This document shows positions 52,516-61,139 of a stretch of 64,000 nt of DNA, one piece after another. Each line of letters begins with the position of its first letter. Position 1 is the first letter of the stretch. The notes beneath the pieces were generated by a model. It saw only the letters and a program-made list of their open reading frames with translations. It had not been told where the DNA came from and ran no database searches. The translations under genes and the position numbers were made by a program. Source of the stretch: CAVQCT01 sp964371785 (GTDB lineage Bacteria; Zixibacteria; MSB-5A5; GN15; FEB-12); the NCBI GenBank assembly GCA_964371785.1, contig CAYJOL010000002.1:248001-312000 (forward strand), given 5' to 3'.

Positions 52516-52914
52516 ATGAATGACGAAGTGACCATTCTCCGCGAATGCGGAATTCAACCCACCCCACAACGAATTGCCGTGGTTGAGTTTATTCTATCGT
52601 CCAGGTCACACCCCACGGCGGATCAGGTGCTGGAGCAGGTGCGTCATCGATGTCCCACCATTTCACGTGCGACTGTCTACAATACGCTGAATCTCCTGGT
52701 TAAAAAAGGACTCCTGAAGACACAGATTCTCAAAGAAGGCTATGTTGTGTTCGACTCCAATATTAAACAACACCACCACCTCATCGACGAAGAAACCGGG
52801 AATATCTATGATATCCCGTGGCACGCCCTGAAGGTGACAGGACATCAGGCATTGACTGATTTTCAGATCCATGACCTGCAGGTGATTCTTCGGGGGAAAA
52901 AAAAGCCAAAGTGA
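52516..52914 (+). CDS. perR: Fur-family regulator, PerR-like
   Basis: A 132-residue Fur/PerR regulator. Winged helix: TPQRIAVVEFIL, HPTADQVLEQV and the recognition helix TISRATVYNTLNLLVKKGL. The metal site region is QHHHLID and the C-terminal His residues (TGHQALTDFQIHDLQ). The structural zinc CxxC that normally follows HHHxIC is missing (HHHLIDEETGNIYDI), and no other CxxC exists. It lies directly upstream of a catalase gene whose promoter region has a matching palindrome, which supports a peroxide-sensing role; a Fur or other metal role cannot be ruled out. No Shine-Dalgarno site. Confidence 0.88.
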   Translation: MNDEVTILRECGIQPTPQRIAVVEFILSSRSHPTADQVLEQVRHRCPTISRATVYNTLNLLVKKGLLKTQILKEGYVVFDSNIKQHHHLIDEETGNIYDIPWHALKVTGHQALTDFQIHDLQVILRGKKKPK

Positions 52915-52930
52915 TTTTTTTTGCGCACGT

Positions 52931-52949
52931 GTTTAGATTCAATCTAAAC
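52931..52949. promoter_or_regulatory. PerR/Fur-type box upstream of the catalase gene
   Basis: GTTTAGAT-TCA-ATCTAAAC, a perfect 8-bp inverted repeat, similar to TTAGAnT/AnTCTAA Fur-family boxes and to the box ahead of the regulator gene itself (TAGTCTAAACTA). Confidence 0.7.
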
Positions 52950-52978
52950 TTGGATGTTGTCAATTAGTGTTATATAAC
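52950..52978 (+). promoter_or_regulatory. Predicted promoter of the catalase gene
   Basis: TTGGAT (52950-52955), 17-bp spacer, TATAAC (52973-52978). The PerR-like box directly precedes the -35. Confidence 0.45.
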
Positions 52979-53025
52979 ATATATGAAAGAGTGAAAAGTA
53001 TTCACCCCAAACAGGAGCAAGCAGA

Positions 53026-54465
53026 ATGGCAAAAAAGAAACAATTGACAACCTCCGCGGGAATTCCGGTCGGCGACAACCAGAATTCGCTTACCGCCGGT
53101 CCGCGGGGTCCCTTGTTGGTCCAGGACTGGCAGCTCTTTGAAAAGCATGCCCACTTCAATCGCGAACGCATTCCCGAGCGCGTTGTCCACGCCAAAGGAT
53201 CCGGCGCCTATGGCACGTTTGTCGTCACCAACGACATCACCAAGTATACCAAAGCCAACATCTTCTCGAAAGTCGGCAAAAAGACCGACTGTTTCTTCCG
53301 CTTCTCAACGGTCGCCGGTGAAAGAGGCGCGGCCGATGCCGAGCGAGACGTGCGCGGATTCGCGATGAAGTTCTACACCGACGACGGAAACTGGGACCTG
53401 GTAGGCAACAACACCCCGGTCTTCTTTGTGAGAGATCCATACAAGTTCCCGGACTTCATCCGAACCCAGAAGCGAGACCCGAAGACCAATCTCAGGAGCA
53501 ACACCGCCCAATGGGATTTTTGGTCCTTATCCCCGGAGAGTCTGCACCAGGTGACCATACTCTTTTCCGACAGGGGCCTGCCGCGCAGCTATCGTCACAT
53601 GAACGGCTATGGTAGTCACACCTATAGTTTCATCAACATCGGGAACGAACGGTTTTGGATCAAGTTTCACTTCAAGACCGCACAGGGAATTCAATGCATA
53701 ACTTCCGAAGAGTCCGGGGCGATCATCGCCAGGGACAGGGAAAGTCACCAGCGGGACCTGTTCAGCTCCATTGAAAAAGGAGATTTTCCCAGATGGAATC
53801 TTAAGATTCAGGTTATGTCCGAGAAACAAGCGGAGAAGACCTCCTATAACCCGTTCGATTTGACCAAGGTCTGGCCGCACGGCGAATTTCCGTTGATCGA
53901 TGTGGGCACGGTAGAGCTCAATCGCAACCCTGAAAACTACTTTGCCGAGGTGGAACAATCCGCCTTCTCACCTGCTAACATGGTACCGGGAATAAGTCAC
54001 AGCCCTGACAAGATGCTCCAGTTCCGAATTTTCTCTTATGCCGATGCCCACCGTTACCGCCTCGGTGTCAACTACGAGAGCCTCCCGGTGAATCGTCCAC
54101 GTGTCGAGGTCAACAGTTACCACCGCGATGGTGCGATGCGGTTCGACGGAAACCAGGGAGGGTCTGTCAACTATGAACCCAACAGCCAGGGCGGGCCGAT
54201 CGAGGATGCGCGCTTCAAGGAGCCGGCCCTCAAAATATCGGGAGATGCGGATAGATATAATCATCGTGACGGTAACGATGACTACACGCAAGCAGGGAAT
54301 CTGTACAGACTGATGCCGAACGATGAACGTGAGCGACTGCACAAGGCGATTGCGGGCGCTATGGACGGTGTCCCGAGAGAAATCGTCGAGCGACAATTGG
54401 CGCATTTCACCAGAGCAGATAAGGCTTATGCTGAAGGCGTTAAAAATGCCCTGGGCTGGAAATGA
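53026..54465 (+). CDS. katA: Monofunctional heme catalase
   Basis: A 479-residue small-subunit (clade 3) catalase. RIPERVVHAKGSGAYGTF holds the distal His55; the heme-ligating Tyr is in RIFSYADAHRYRLG near residue 340; PVFFVRDPYKFPDF and NQGGSVNYEPNS are typical of the family. It breaks H2O2 to water and O2 in the cytoplasm. AGGAG lies 9 bp before the ATG. The gene follows the PerR-like regulator by 110 bp, with its own promoter and a Fur/PerR-type box, so it should be induced by peroxide. Confidence 0.97.
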   Translation: MAKKKQLTTSAGIPVGDNQNSLTAGPRGPLLVQDWQLFEKHAHFNRERIPERVVHAKGSGAYGTFVVTNDITKYTKANIFSKVGKKTDCFFRFSTVAGERGAADAERDVRGFAMKFYTDDGNWDLVGNNTPVFFVRDPYKFPDFIRTQKRDPKTNLRSNTAQWDFWSLSPESLHQVTILFSDRGLPRSYRHMNGYGSHTYSFINIGNERFWIKFHFKTAQGIQCITSEESGAIIARDRESHQRDLFSSIEKGDFPRWNLKIQVMSEKQAEKTSYNPFDLTKVWPHGEFPLIDVGTVELNRNPENYFAEVEQSAFSPANMVPGISHSPDKMLQFRIFSYADAHRYRLGVNYESLPVNRPRVEVNSYHRDGAMRFDGNQGGSVNYEPNSQGGPIEDARFKEPALKISGDADRYNHRDGNDDYTQAGNLYRLMPNDERERLHKAIAGAMDGVPREIVERQLAHFTRADKAYAEGVKNALGWK

Positions 54466-54494
54466 GCCGCACTACCCTGATGATTTCACAGACT

Positions 54495-54519
54495 GGGGTG
54501 GATACGTTATATCCGCCCC
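54495..54519. terminator. Hairpin between convergent katA and cydB
   Basis: GGGGTGGATA (54495-54504) pairs with TATCCGCCCC (54510-54519), with one G-T pair. No long T-run, so its strength is uncertain. Confidence 0.5.
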
Positions 54520-54577
54520 GGATTCTTATGGCAATAGCCGACAAGCGTCGGCAGCACGCACCAGACTGTCCAAATCA

Positions 54578-55606
54578 TCAGTAGCTCGATTTGTCCAGCT
54601 TCACTTTCCCTCTGAAGATCCAGTAGACACTGGTGGTATACGCCAGGACCAGTGGAATACCGATGGCCGCAATAATCAGCATGATTTTCAGTGTCCCTTT
54701 CGAAGATGCTGAATTATAGATGTTGAGGCTATTTTCCACCACCGGTCGTGCGTGTACTAAATCAGGATACATACCGAGACTGAAAAGAGCCGCCAGAGCC
54801 GCTACGGAAATGCAGGAAGAGAGGAACGCGAGAAAGTATCGTCCGCGATGCATCTCACGGGGGACATTCGCTATTGCCAGCATATTGATCAGCGGAAGGG
54901 AAAACAAAAGCGGATGATCGCGAATGTTCTCAGCCATATGGGGGACATAAAGCAGAGTCGCCATGGTCGTAATTCCATAACATATAATAAAGAATATGAT
55001 CGTGTTGTTGACCCACCGGCGGACTTTGTCATGGAGATCGCCTTCAGTCTTGAGTACGACGTATATTGCCCCGTGCATCATGAACAACGCGACGGTTGTC
55101 ACTCCTACAAACAGACTGTACGGATGTATCAGCCCCAGAAATCCTCCCGTGTACTGAAAACCCGTTTCGATGGGAATACCCCACGCCAGATTTCCAAGCA
55201 CGATTCCGATCAACAGCGCTGAAAAGATGCTGCTAAGTGAGAAGCTGATATCCCAAAACTGCCGCCATGCCTTCTGTTTTTGTTTGCTTCGGAATTCTAT
55301 GGCCACCGCGCGGAAGATCAAACCCAGTAACAGCAGATAGACTGCCACGTAGAAACCCGAAAAGATGGTTGCATACACTTCGGGAAATGCCGCAAACAAC
55401 GCACCGCCCCCGGTTACCAGCCACACTTCGTTGCCATCCCACACCGGACCGATTGCATTGAACATTATCCGTCGTTCTTCATCGGTATTCGTAAACAGAT
55501 GCAGCGCCCCGACACCGAGATCGAAACCGTCGAGTATCGCGTAGCCGGTAAACAGCACGCCGACCAGAAGGAACCATATAGTGTTGAGATCGAAAGTGTA
55601 GCTCAT
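54578..55606 (-). CDS. cydB: Cytochrome bd oxidase subunit II
   Basis: A 342-residue CydB with eight or nine transmembrane helices. It starts with the family hallmark of a long first helix (WFLLVGVLFTGYAILDGFDLG) and GNEVWLVTGGGALFAAFP. It partners CydA as the structural subunit of the quinol oxidase. The ATG overlaps the cydA stop by 4 bp. No small CydX-like ORF is seen after it. Confidence 0.96.
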   Translation of the reverse strand: MSYTFDLNTIWFLLVGVLFTGYAILDGFDLGVGALHLFTNTDEERRIMFNAIGPVWDGNEVWLVTGGGALFAAFPEVYATIFSGFYVAVYLLLLGLIFRAVAIEFRSKQKQKAWRQFWDISFSLSSIFSALLIGIVLGNLAWGIPIETGFQYTGGFLGLIHPYSLFVGVTTVALFMMHGAIYVVLKTEGDLHDKVRRWVNNTIIFFIICYGITTMATLLYVPHMAENIRDHPLLFSLPLINMLAIANVPREMHRGRYFLAFLSSCISVAALAALFSLGMYPDLVHARPVVENSLNIYNSASSKGTLKIMLIIAAIGIPLVLAYTTSVYWIFRGKVKLDKSSY

Positions 55607-56949
55607 GCGCGATGTCCCTCCGGAAGTTCCTCCAGATCGTCGGGACCATGTTTGATCTTGCTGTCGAGCAGATAGATAAACAGGGCGCCCAGCAGCAAGT
55701 AAATGGTGCCGAATATCACCAGCGAGGCTTCCACCTGTGAAACGCTGATATTTTTCGACAGGGCATCATTGGTTCGCAGCAGGCCATATACTATCCACGG
55801 CTGACGACCGAGCTCCGCGGTAAACCAGCCCAATTGATTGGCCAATTGCGGCAGCAGCACGGAGAACACGAGTACCCAGAGCAGCCACCGTTTCTCAAAG
55901 ACAAAATTGCGCCACCAGCCAACGGCGCTTACAACGCTCAGCGCAATCAGCAACATACCGATCGCCACCATAGCGTGATAGGTTTGGAACACAGCCGCAA
56001 CCGGTGGCCGATCTTCGGGTGCAAAGCTCTTTAGTCCCGTGACCGGTTTGGAGGCATCATAATATAGGAGGTAGCTCAGCATTCCCGGGATCTGCAGCCC
56101 ATGCGTCGTCTCATTTTGTGTGTCGACCCACCCGAACAGGTACATACCGGCCGGTGCGCTGACAGGGTAGTGACCTTCCAATGCCGCAAGTTTGGCCGGC
56201 TGGGTCCTGGCAACCGTATGGGCCGACATGTCACCGGTTACCAGCTGCATAATCGACGCGAACAGGGCTATCACAATTGCTATCTTCATAGAGCTTATGG
56301 CAAAATCCCGATGTCTCTTCTTCAGGAGATACCAGGCACTGACACTCAGAACCAGAAACGCGCCTGCCTGCCAGCAGCCCATGTAGACGTGGCTGATACG
56401 GTCGAGCGACGATGGGTTGAAGACCACTTGCCAGAAATCCGCTACTTCGGCCCGCATCCCCCCTCCATGTTCGACCAGGCGATACCCGGCCGGGGTTTGC
56501 ATCCACGAATTAGCGACTACAATCCAGATAGCCGAAAAATGGGCACCGACCGCCACCATCACGGTGGCAAGGAAATGTACGCCCGGTTTCACCTTATCCC
56601 AGCCAAACAGCAAGATGGCCAAAAAACCTGACTCGAGGAAGAACGCGAAAATGCCTTCCGCCGCCAGGGCGCTTCCGAAAACGTCACCGACAAACCGGGA
56701 ATAAGTCGCCCAGTTCGTGCCGAACTCGAATTCCATAACGATTCCGGTGGCTACACCAAGCGCGAAAATCAATGCGAATATTCTTACCCAGAACCGGGTG
56801 ACTCGACGGTAGAGCGCGTTACGGGTTTTGAGATACATGCCTTCAGCAATGATAAGAAAAAGCCCGAGCCCGATCGTCAGGGGCGGGAATATGTAGTGAA
56901 AGGCAATCGTCAGGCCGAATTGTAGACGCGATGCAACAGCGACATCCAT
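55603..56949 (-). CDS. cydA: Cytochrome bd oxidase subunit I
   Basis: A 448-residue CydA. N-terminal AFHYIFPPLTIGLG has heme-ligand His; GEMxYLK-type helices, EGHYPV and TAELGRQPWIVYGLLRT with the short Q-loop type. It oxidises quinol and reduces O2 with high affinity. ATG 56949 is used (homology starts with MDVAVASRLQFGL, AAGGAAAG upstream); the ORF extension to 57105 is not real. A Rex-like palindrome sits 20 bp upstream. A damaged copy of its 5' part is at 61419-61541. Confidence 0.96.
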   Translation of the reverse strand: MDVAVASRLQFGLTIAFHYIFPPLTIGLGLFLIIAEGMYLKTRNALYRRVTRFWVRIFALIFALGVATGIVMEFEFGTNWATYSRFVGDVFGSALAAEGIFAFFLESGFLAILLFGWDKVKPGVHFLATVMVAVGAHFSAIWIVVANSWMQTPAGYRLVEHGGGMRAEVADFWQVVFNPSSLDRISHVYMGCWQAGAFLVLSVSAWYLLKKRHRDFAISSMKIAIVIALFASIMQLVTGDMSAHTVARTQPAKLAALEGHYPVSAPAGMYLFGWVDTQNETTHGLQIPGMLSYLLYYDASKPVTGLKSFAPEDRPPVAAVFQTYHAMVAIGMLLIALSVVSAVGWWRNFVFEKRWLLWVLVFSVLLPQLANQLGWFTAELGRQPWIVYGLLRTNDALSKNISVSQVEASLVIFGTIYLLLGALFIYLLDSKIKHGPDDLEELPEGHRA

Positions 56950-56968
56950 GCAGATGACTTTCCTTACT

Positions 56969-56986
56969 TTGTTACTAAAGTAACAA
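56969..56986. promoter_or_regulatory. Rex-like redox box upstream of cydAB
   Basis: TTGTTACTAAAGTAACAA is a perfect 18-bp palindrome in the form TTGTTA-N6-TAACAA, close to the Rex consensus (TTGTTAA-N4-TTAACAA). cydAB is a classic Rex target in other bacteria. A possible promoter (TTGAAC-N17-TAACAA) overlaps it, so NADH-responsive repression is likely. Confidence 0.65.
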
Positions 56987-57128
56987 GCCCAGTTCAATTC
57001 GGTTCGCGAAAAATGCTCCTTTCCGTGAAAATTTTCCTCCACCATTCTCAGCCAAGGCAATCTTTTCCGGGTCACCAGTGTTACAGTATTTACATAGATT
57101 GGCAATGAATTAGCGTGATACGATGTCA

Positions 57129-57148
57129 GTTCACGTCCGGTTCACGTC
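57129..57148 (+). repeat. Direct repeat GTTCACGTC with 11-bp period
   Basis: GTTCACGTC occurs at 57129-57137 and 57140-57148. An 11-bp period is how OmpR/PhoB-family regulators contact DNA; one such regulator is encoded at 59133-59810. It lies about 35 bp upstream of the HEAT protein ATG. Confidence 0.5.
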
Positions 57149-57183
57149 GTGCTTTTGACCGTTTCTAATACAGGAGGTTGATT

Positions 57184-57708
57184 ATGCCTGATTCACACTC
57201 GTCTTCAAATGCTAATTCCGCCAACGAAGTAGCTAGTCTGATAGCCGAATTCGCCAGCGATGACGGTCTCCGACGGCAGGAGGCCAGAAGGGCCGTTGAG
57301 TCGATCGGCTCATTGGCCGTCCCTTCGCTGGTCGACGCACTGGGAAATAAGAAACAACGTATTCGCTGGGAAGCAGCCAAAGCTCTGGTGAAAATCAAGG
57401 ACCCCGCGGCTGCCTCCGCACTGGTGCAGGCGCTGATGGATGAAAATTTCGAGATTCAGTGGTTGGCCGCCGAAGCGCTCATAGAACTGGGACGCGATGC
57501 CGTCAGGGCATTGCTCGAAGGCTTGCTTACCCATTATGAATCAGTCTATCTGCGTCAGGGCGCTCACCATGTCTTCTACGAGTTGGAGCGCAAGGACCTG
57601 CTTAACGATAAAGAGGCGGCGGTAATTGATGAACTGCGAAGTATTGATCCTTCGCAACCGTTTCCCGATGTGACACGGCAGGCATTGGCTGCGCTTGACA
57701 TACGTTAG
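57184..57708 (+). CDS. HEAT-repeat protein
   Basis: A 174-residue alpha-helical protein with about three HEAT/PBS-lyase-like repeats (VPSLVDALGNKKQRIRWEAAKAL, VQALMDENFEIQWLAAEAL patterns). Such proteins act as scaffolds or lyases for bilins; no bilin-enzyme context here, so protein binding is more likely. No signal peptide. AGGAGG lies 6 bp upstream of the ATG. Divergent from cydA; 11-bp direct repeats upstream may tie it to the nearby two-component system. Confidence 0.85.
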   Translation: MPDSHSSSNANSANEVASLIAEFASDDGLRRQEARRAVESIGSLAVPSLVDALGNKKQRIRWEAAKALVKIKDPAAASALVQALMDENFEIQWLAAEALIELGRDAVRALLEGLLTHYESVYLRQGAHHVFYELERKDLLNDKEAAVIDELRSIDPSQPFPDVTRQALAALDIR

Positions 57709-57738
57709 GTAGCATGCCGATTAAATGACGATTAACCG

Positions 57739-59130
57739 CTACGCCTTCCTATGACGGGGGATTCTGACCAGGAAAGTCGTTCCCTGTCCGACGGCACTCT
57801 CAATTGAAACCTTGATAGCGAGCAAGTCGCTCAATCGCCTGACCAGGGCCAGGCCCAATCCAAATCCTTTGGTGCTTGATTCGAGCGACGAGTCCCCGCG
57901 ATAGAATCTGCTGAATATCTTGGCTATTTGTTCCGGGCTCATACCGGGACCCGCATCGGAAACAGTCACACAGATTTCCTCGTTTTCCTCGCGTACATTC
58001 ACCATTATCTGAGAGTTCTGAGGTGAGTATTTAACGGCATTTGACAGGAGATTGTCGAGAACCGCTCCCAGGAGCAATGGATCTGAGATTGCAATTGCCG
58101 AGTCGCAAAACGAAGCGTTGAAAGTTATCTGTTTTGCAAGCGCCAAGAGCCGTATCCGTTCTACCGCATCACTTGCCCGTTGGGCGACGTCGACAGTCGT
58201 CTTCCTCAACTCCACACTCCGGCTTTCATATCGCGCTACCAGCAGAAGTAATTCAACCATATTGCTCATCCGATCAATCTCAGTCAGACAGTACTTGAGC
58301 TTCGCCTCGTACTCTTCCGGTCGTCGGGGCTGGCGAATCAGGACCTCAAGAGTCCCTTTGATGACTGAAAGCGGCGTTCGCAGTTCGTGGGCCGCGTCGG
58401 CTGCGAACGAATGCTCCCGCAAAATCACTTCCTGTAGTCGGTCCAGCAGACTGTTGACGGTGGTCGAGAGATGACGAAGTTCATCCTGACGCTTCGGCAA
58501 TGGAACACGTTCATCGAGGTTCTCTCTGGAAATGCGGTCGGCAGTGTCGATCAGGGTTGTAATAGGTGCCACTATCGTACTGCCAAATCCACGGCTGATC
58601 ACGACAATGACGCCGATAATCAGGGGAAACGATATCAGCATAATCCACTTGAGATAGCCAAGCAGAAGTTTTACTTCGTCTATGCCCACCCCGACAATCA
58701 AGTAACCTTCCAGGACTCCGCTGTGATTATAAAGCGGCCCCTGTACTTGACGAATCCAGGCATCCGCGACCCGTATCGAGACGGCAAAAGTGTCCCGTCT
58801 ATTAGTGAAGAAGGTCAGACGAGTGTCCCGAAGATTAGCTGTCGTGCGGATGACTGTCCCGGACGTATCCACAGCCTGAAGAAATACCGGTGACACGGTA
58901 GCCTCACCATGTTCACTCTCGGACCATTCCGGTTGAGCGAGCACGTAAACCTTGCCGTCCTGAATGGACATGCTTGAGCCCACTTCTTTGAATTCAGCCA
59001 GCAGCTCATTGTCATTGTGATTATAGAGAATGGTCGAGGCGCTGATAAAGATGGCGACATATACCACCCCTATCAGCAACGCGGTCGTAACCAGATATAC
59101 GATAGCCGTTCTATTCTTGAGACTCCGCAC
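57739..59130 (-). CDS. Sensor histidine kinase
   Basis: A 463-residue membrane sensor kinase. TM1 at about 10-32, a periplasmic sensor domain (about 33-165), TM2 (LKWIMLISFPLIIGVIVVIS), HAMP, the HisKA H-box (SFAADAAHELRTPLSVIKGT), N-box (LLGAVLDNLLSNAVKYSP), and G-boxes (SDAGPGMSPEQ, GFGLGLALVR). Looks like the CusS/heavy-metal-sensor subfamily in HAMP and HisKA organisation. It follows its response regulator by 2 bp and they form a two-gene operon. The signal is not known. Confidence 0.94.
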   Translation of the reverse strand: MRSLKNRTAIVYLVTTALLIGVVYVAIFISASTILYNHNDNELLAEFKEVGSSMSIQDGKVYVLAQPEWSESEHGEATVSPVFLQAVDTSGTVIRTTANLRDTRLTFFTNRRDTFAVSIRVADAWIRQVQGPLYNHSGVLEGYLIVGVGIDEVKLLLGYLKWIMLISFPLIIGVIVVISRGFGSTIVAPITTLIDTADRISRENLDERVPLPKRQDELRHLSTTVNSLLDRLQEVILREHSFAADAAHELRTPLSVIKGTLEVLIRQPRRPEEYEAKLKYCLTEIDRMSNMVELLLLVARYESRSVELRKTTVDVAQRASDAVERIRLLALAKQITFNASFCDSAIAISDPLLLGAVLDNLLSNAVKYSPQNSQIMVNVREENEEICVTVSDAGPGMSPEQIAKIFSRFYRGDSSLESSTKGFGLGLALVRRLSDLLAIKVSIESAVGQGTTFLVRIPRHRKA

Positions 59131-59132
59131 TT

Positions 59133-59810
59133 TCAGGATTCCCGGATCACATAGCCGGTGCCACGGACTGTCTGGATGATGTCCGGCTCACCATTGGCAC
59201 AAAGTTTCTTGCGAAGAAAGTTGATATACACATCGATTACCGACGTGTCCGCATTGAAATGGATGTCCCACACGTTTTCGATAATTCGTGTGCGGGAGCA
59301 CACTTTTCCGCGATTATGAAGGAGAAACTGCAGGAGACTGAACTCCTTCGCGGTCAGTTCAACCAGGCGTTCCCCCCGATACACCCGATGCGCTGCTAAA
59401 TCCATGCGGAGATCGCCTGAGACGATCATGGTACTTTCCGAGTCTTTCGACCTTAACTGGGCACGGATACGGGCAAGCAACTCGTCGAACGCAAAAGGCT
59501 TGCGTACATAGTCGCTTACCCCGCTGTTCAAACCGAAGACAACATCGTCCGTGGTGTCGCGCGCGCTGAGCATGATAATTGGCGTATCGGTATTGTGTTT
59601 GCGATACTGACGGCACAGTTCAATACCACTCACTCCCGGCAACATCCAATCGATCAGGAGCAGGTTATAATCGTTCGTAAGAGCGATTCGCAGACCCTCG
59701 TTGCCGTCGGCGGCTACATCGACCGCGTATCCTTCCTCCCGAAGTCCATCACGCAGAAAATTGGCGATACCCTGTTCATCTTCAACTACCAGTATGCGCA
59801 TGGTTGTCAT
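59133..59810 (-). CDS. OmpR/PhoB-family response regulator
   Basis: A 225-residue regulator: receiver domain (MRILVVEDEQ, phospho-acceptor Asp in LLLIDWMLPG, Thr/Ser in IIMLSARD, Lys in YVRKPF) and a winged-helix DNA-binding domain (ELTAKEFSLLQFLLHNRGKV... VDVYINFLRKKL). Start 59810 gives MTTMRIL; ATG 59801 is the alternative. No strong ribosome site. Partner of the histidine kinase downstream. Direct repeats at 57129-57148 are candidate targets. Confidence 0.94.
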   Translation of the reverse strand: MTTMRILVVEDEQGIANFLRDGLREEGYAVDVAADGNEGLRIALTNDYNLLLIDWMLPGVSGIELCRQYRKHNTDTPIIMLSARDTTDDVVFGLNSGVSDYVRKPFAFDELLARIRAQLRSKDSESTMIVSGDLRMDLAAHRVYRGERLVELTAKEFSLLQFLLHNRGKVCSRTRIIENVWDIHFNADTSVIDVYINFLRKKLCANGEPDIIQTVRGTGYVIRES

Positions 59811-59940
59811 AATATACTGGATTTCATTTCGAGGAAGCACTCTTTTATTGGTAAACGCGAAAACCGGCCATCCGTTCACATCGAGAGGGGGCACGGTGTC
59901 CTGGCTGGCCGGTTTCGCAAAAAACTGCTGTTGACTGGTA

Positions 59941-60564
59941 CTACGACACGAAGACGAAGCGGTCCTTGCTCGTCATGCAAATGCCGCAGCGGTTCGGAAC
60001 GCTCGCGTCATACGTGTTTCCGCAGGTACTGCAGACCGCATACTGACCCGACAGACCTTCCTCAGAACCGGCTTGTACGGCCGCAAGGGCTTTCGTGTAC
60101 AGCATCTTGTGAGTCTTCTCCGTCTCGTAAGCGTAGTTCAGAGAAATTGAGGCAATCGCTATTTTCGACTCCGACGCGTTCTTGAGAAACTCCGGATACA
60201 TCGTTGCCACCTCATATGATTCGCCATTGATCGCATCCTGAAGATTCTCGACCGTCGACTTTACCTGGAAATCAGGCTTGATTTCGGGAGCCGCGATACC
60301 GAGCTGTTCCAGGACGGCCCTGTGATTGGCAGCGTGGAAACCTTCGGATCGGGAGGCAGCCTCAAACAGCTTCGCCACCTTGGTATAACCTTCTTCCGAA
60401 GCCTTCTTGGCGTAGGCGGAGTACTTGGCGCTGGCGGTGGTTTCACCGGCAATGGCCGCTTTCAGGTTCTCAATTGTCACACTCTTCGGGGAGTTTTCCA
60501 GTCCCAGCGCGACCGTGGCGGCCAGAAGGACCAGAAGTGAACTGATCATGAATGTCTTCTTCAT
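59941..60564 (-). CDS. Exported rubrerythrin
   Basis: A 207-residue rubrerythrin-like protein with an N-terminal signal peptide (MISSLLVLLAATVALGLE), unusual for a family that normally works in the cytoplasm. The diiron four-helix domain has EN-LKAAIAGETTASAKY, EGFHAANH, SYEVATMYPEF and YAYETEKTHKMLY; the C-terminal rubredoxin-like knuckle is CSTCG...CGIC. It would reduce peroxides in the periplasm or be membrane-anchored. AAGGAAG precedes the ATG. It follows the DUF2231 gene by 59 bp on the same strand. Confidence 0.88.
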   Translation of the reverse strand: MKKTFMISSLLVLLAATVALGLENSPKSVTIENLKAAIAGETTASAKYSAYAKKASEEGYTKVAKLFEAASRSEGFHAANHRAVLEQLGIAAPEIKPDFQVKSTVENLQDAINGESYEVATMYPEFLKNASESKIAIASISLNYAYETEKTHKMLYTKALAAVQAGSEEGLSGQYAVCSTCGNTYDASVPNRCGICMTSKDRFVFVS

Positions 60565-60623
60565 CGCACTCTTCCTTTTTCTTTAAGAAGTTCGTGTAAT
60601 CGTTCGTTGCTATTTGTAATCTG

Positions 60624-61139
60624 TCAATCGTCATCCTCAGTAGCCGAAGAACCCTGAATTGGCTCAGTATTGCCGGTACTCCCTGGATCTACTTCGCCAA
60701 AGGTCAACTGGACACCCGCAGCGTGCCGGTACACCAGTTGTCCACCGTAATAGCCGGTGCGCACAATAGTCCCTACGCCGACCGCAAGCAGGACTATCAT
60801 CACCCACTGGGCCCAGCCAGTCATGCGCCTGGTCACAGCCAGCGTCGCTCTTGCTATTGCCAGGATACCCATTGCCCACACGGCCAGCAACGCGGCATCT
60901 TCGTGTGTTTCCAGGGCTCTGCCAAGGGCTCCGACTTCCTCAATCCCCTCGCCGGCCAGATCACCGGACAAGTACGCGGCCAGTGTTCCGACAGTACCGA
61001 GGACTACCAGATAGAGTCCGGCCGACACAAAAAACTTCCGCTTCGTAACCAGCCCGACAGCATCGGACAGAAAGCCGATAATCACGAGGGCTATCGGGAA
61101 ATGAACTATCATTGCATGCAAGTGGCTTTGGTCGAACAT
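60624..61139 (-). CDS. DUF2231 membrane protein
   Basis: A 171-residue inner-membrane protein with four hydrophobic segments. HLHAMIVHFPIALVI near the start and HEDAALLAVWAMG have the paired histidines typical of DUF2231 (heme- or metal-binding is suspected for this family). A short acidic, Ser-rich tail follows. ATG 61139 has GAGGAG 6 bp upstream. Upstream partner of the exported rubrerythrin in a likely two-gene unit. Confidence 0.85.
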   Translation of the reverse strand: MFDQSHLHAMIVHFPIALVIIGFLSDAVGLVTKRKFFVSAGLYLVVLGTVGTLAAYLSGDLAGEGIEEVGALGRALETHEDAALLAVWAMGILAIARATLAVTRRMTGWAQWVMIVLLAVGVGTIVRTGYYGGQLVYRHAAGVQLTFGEVDPGSTGNTEPIQGSSATEDDD

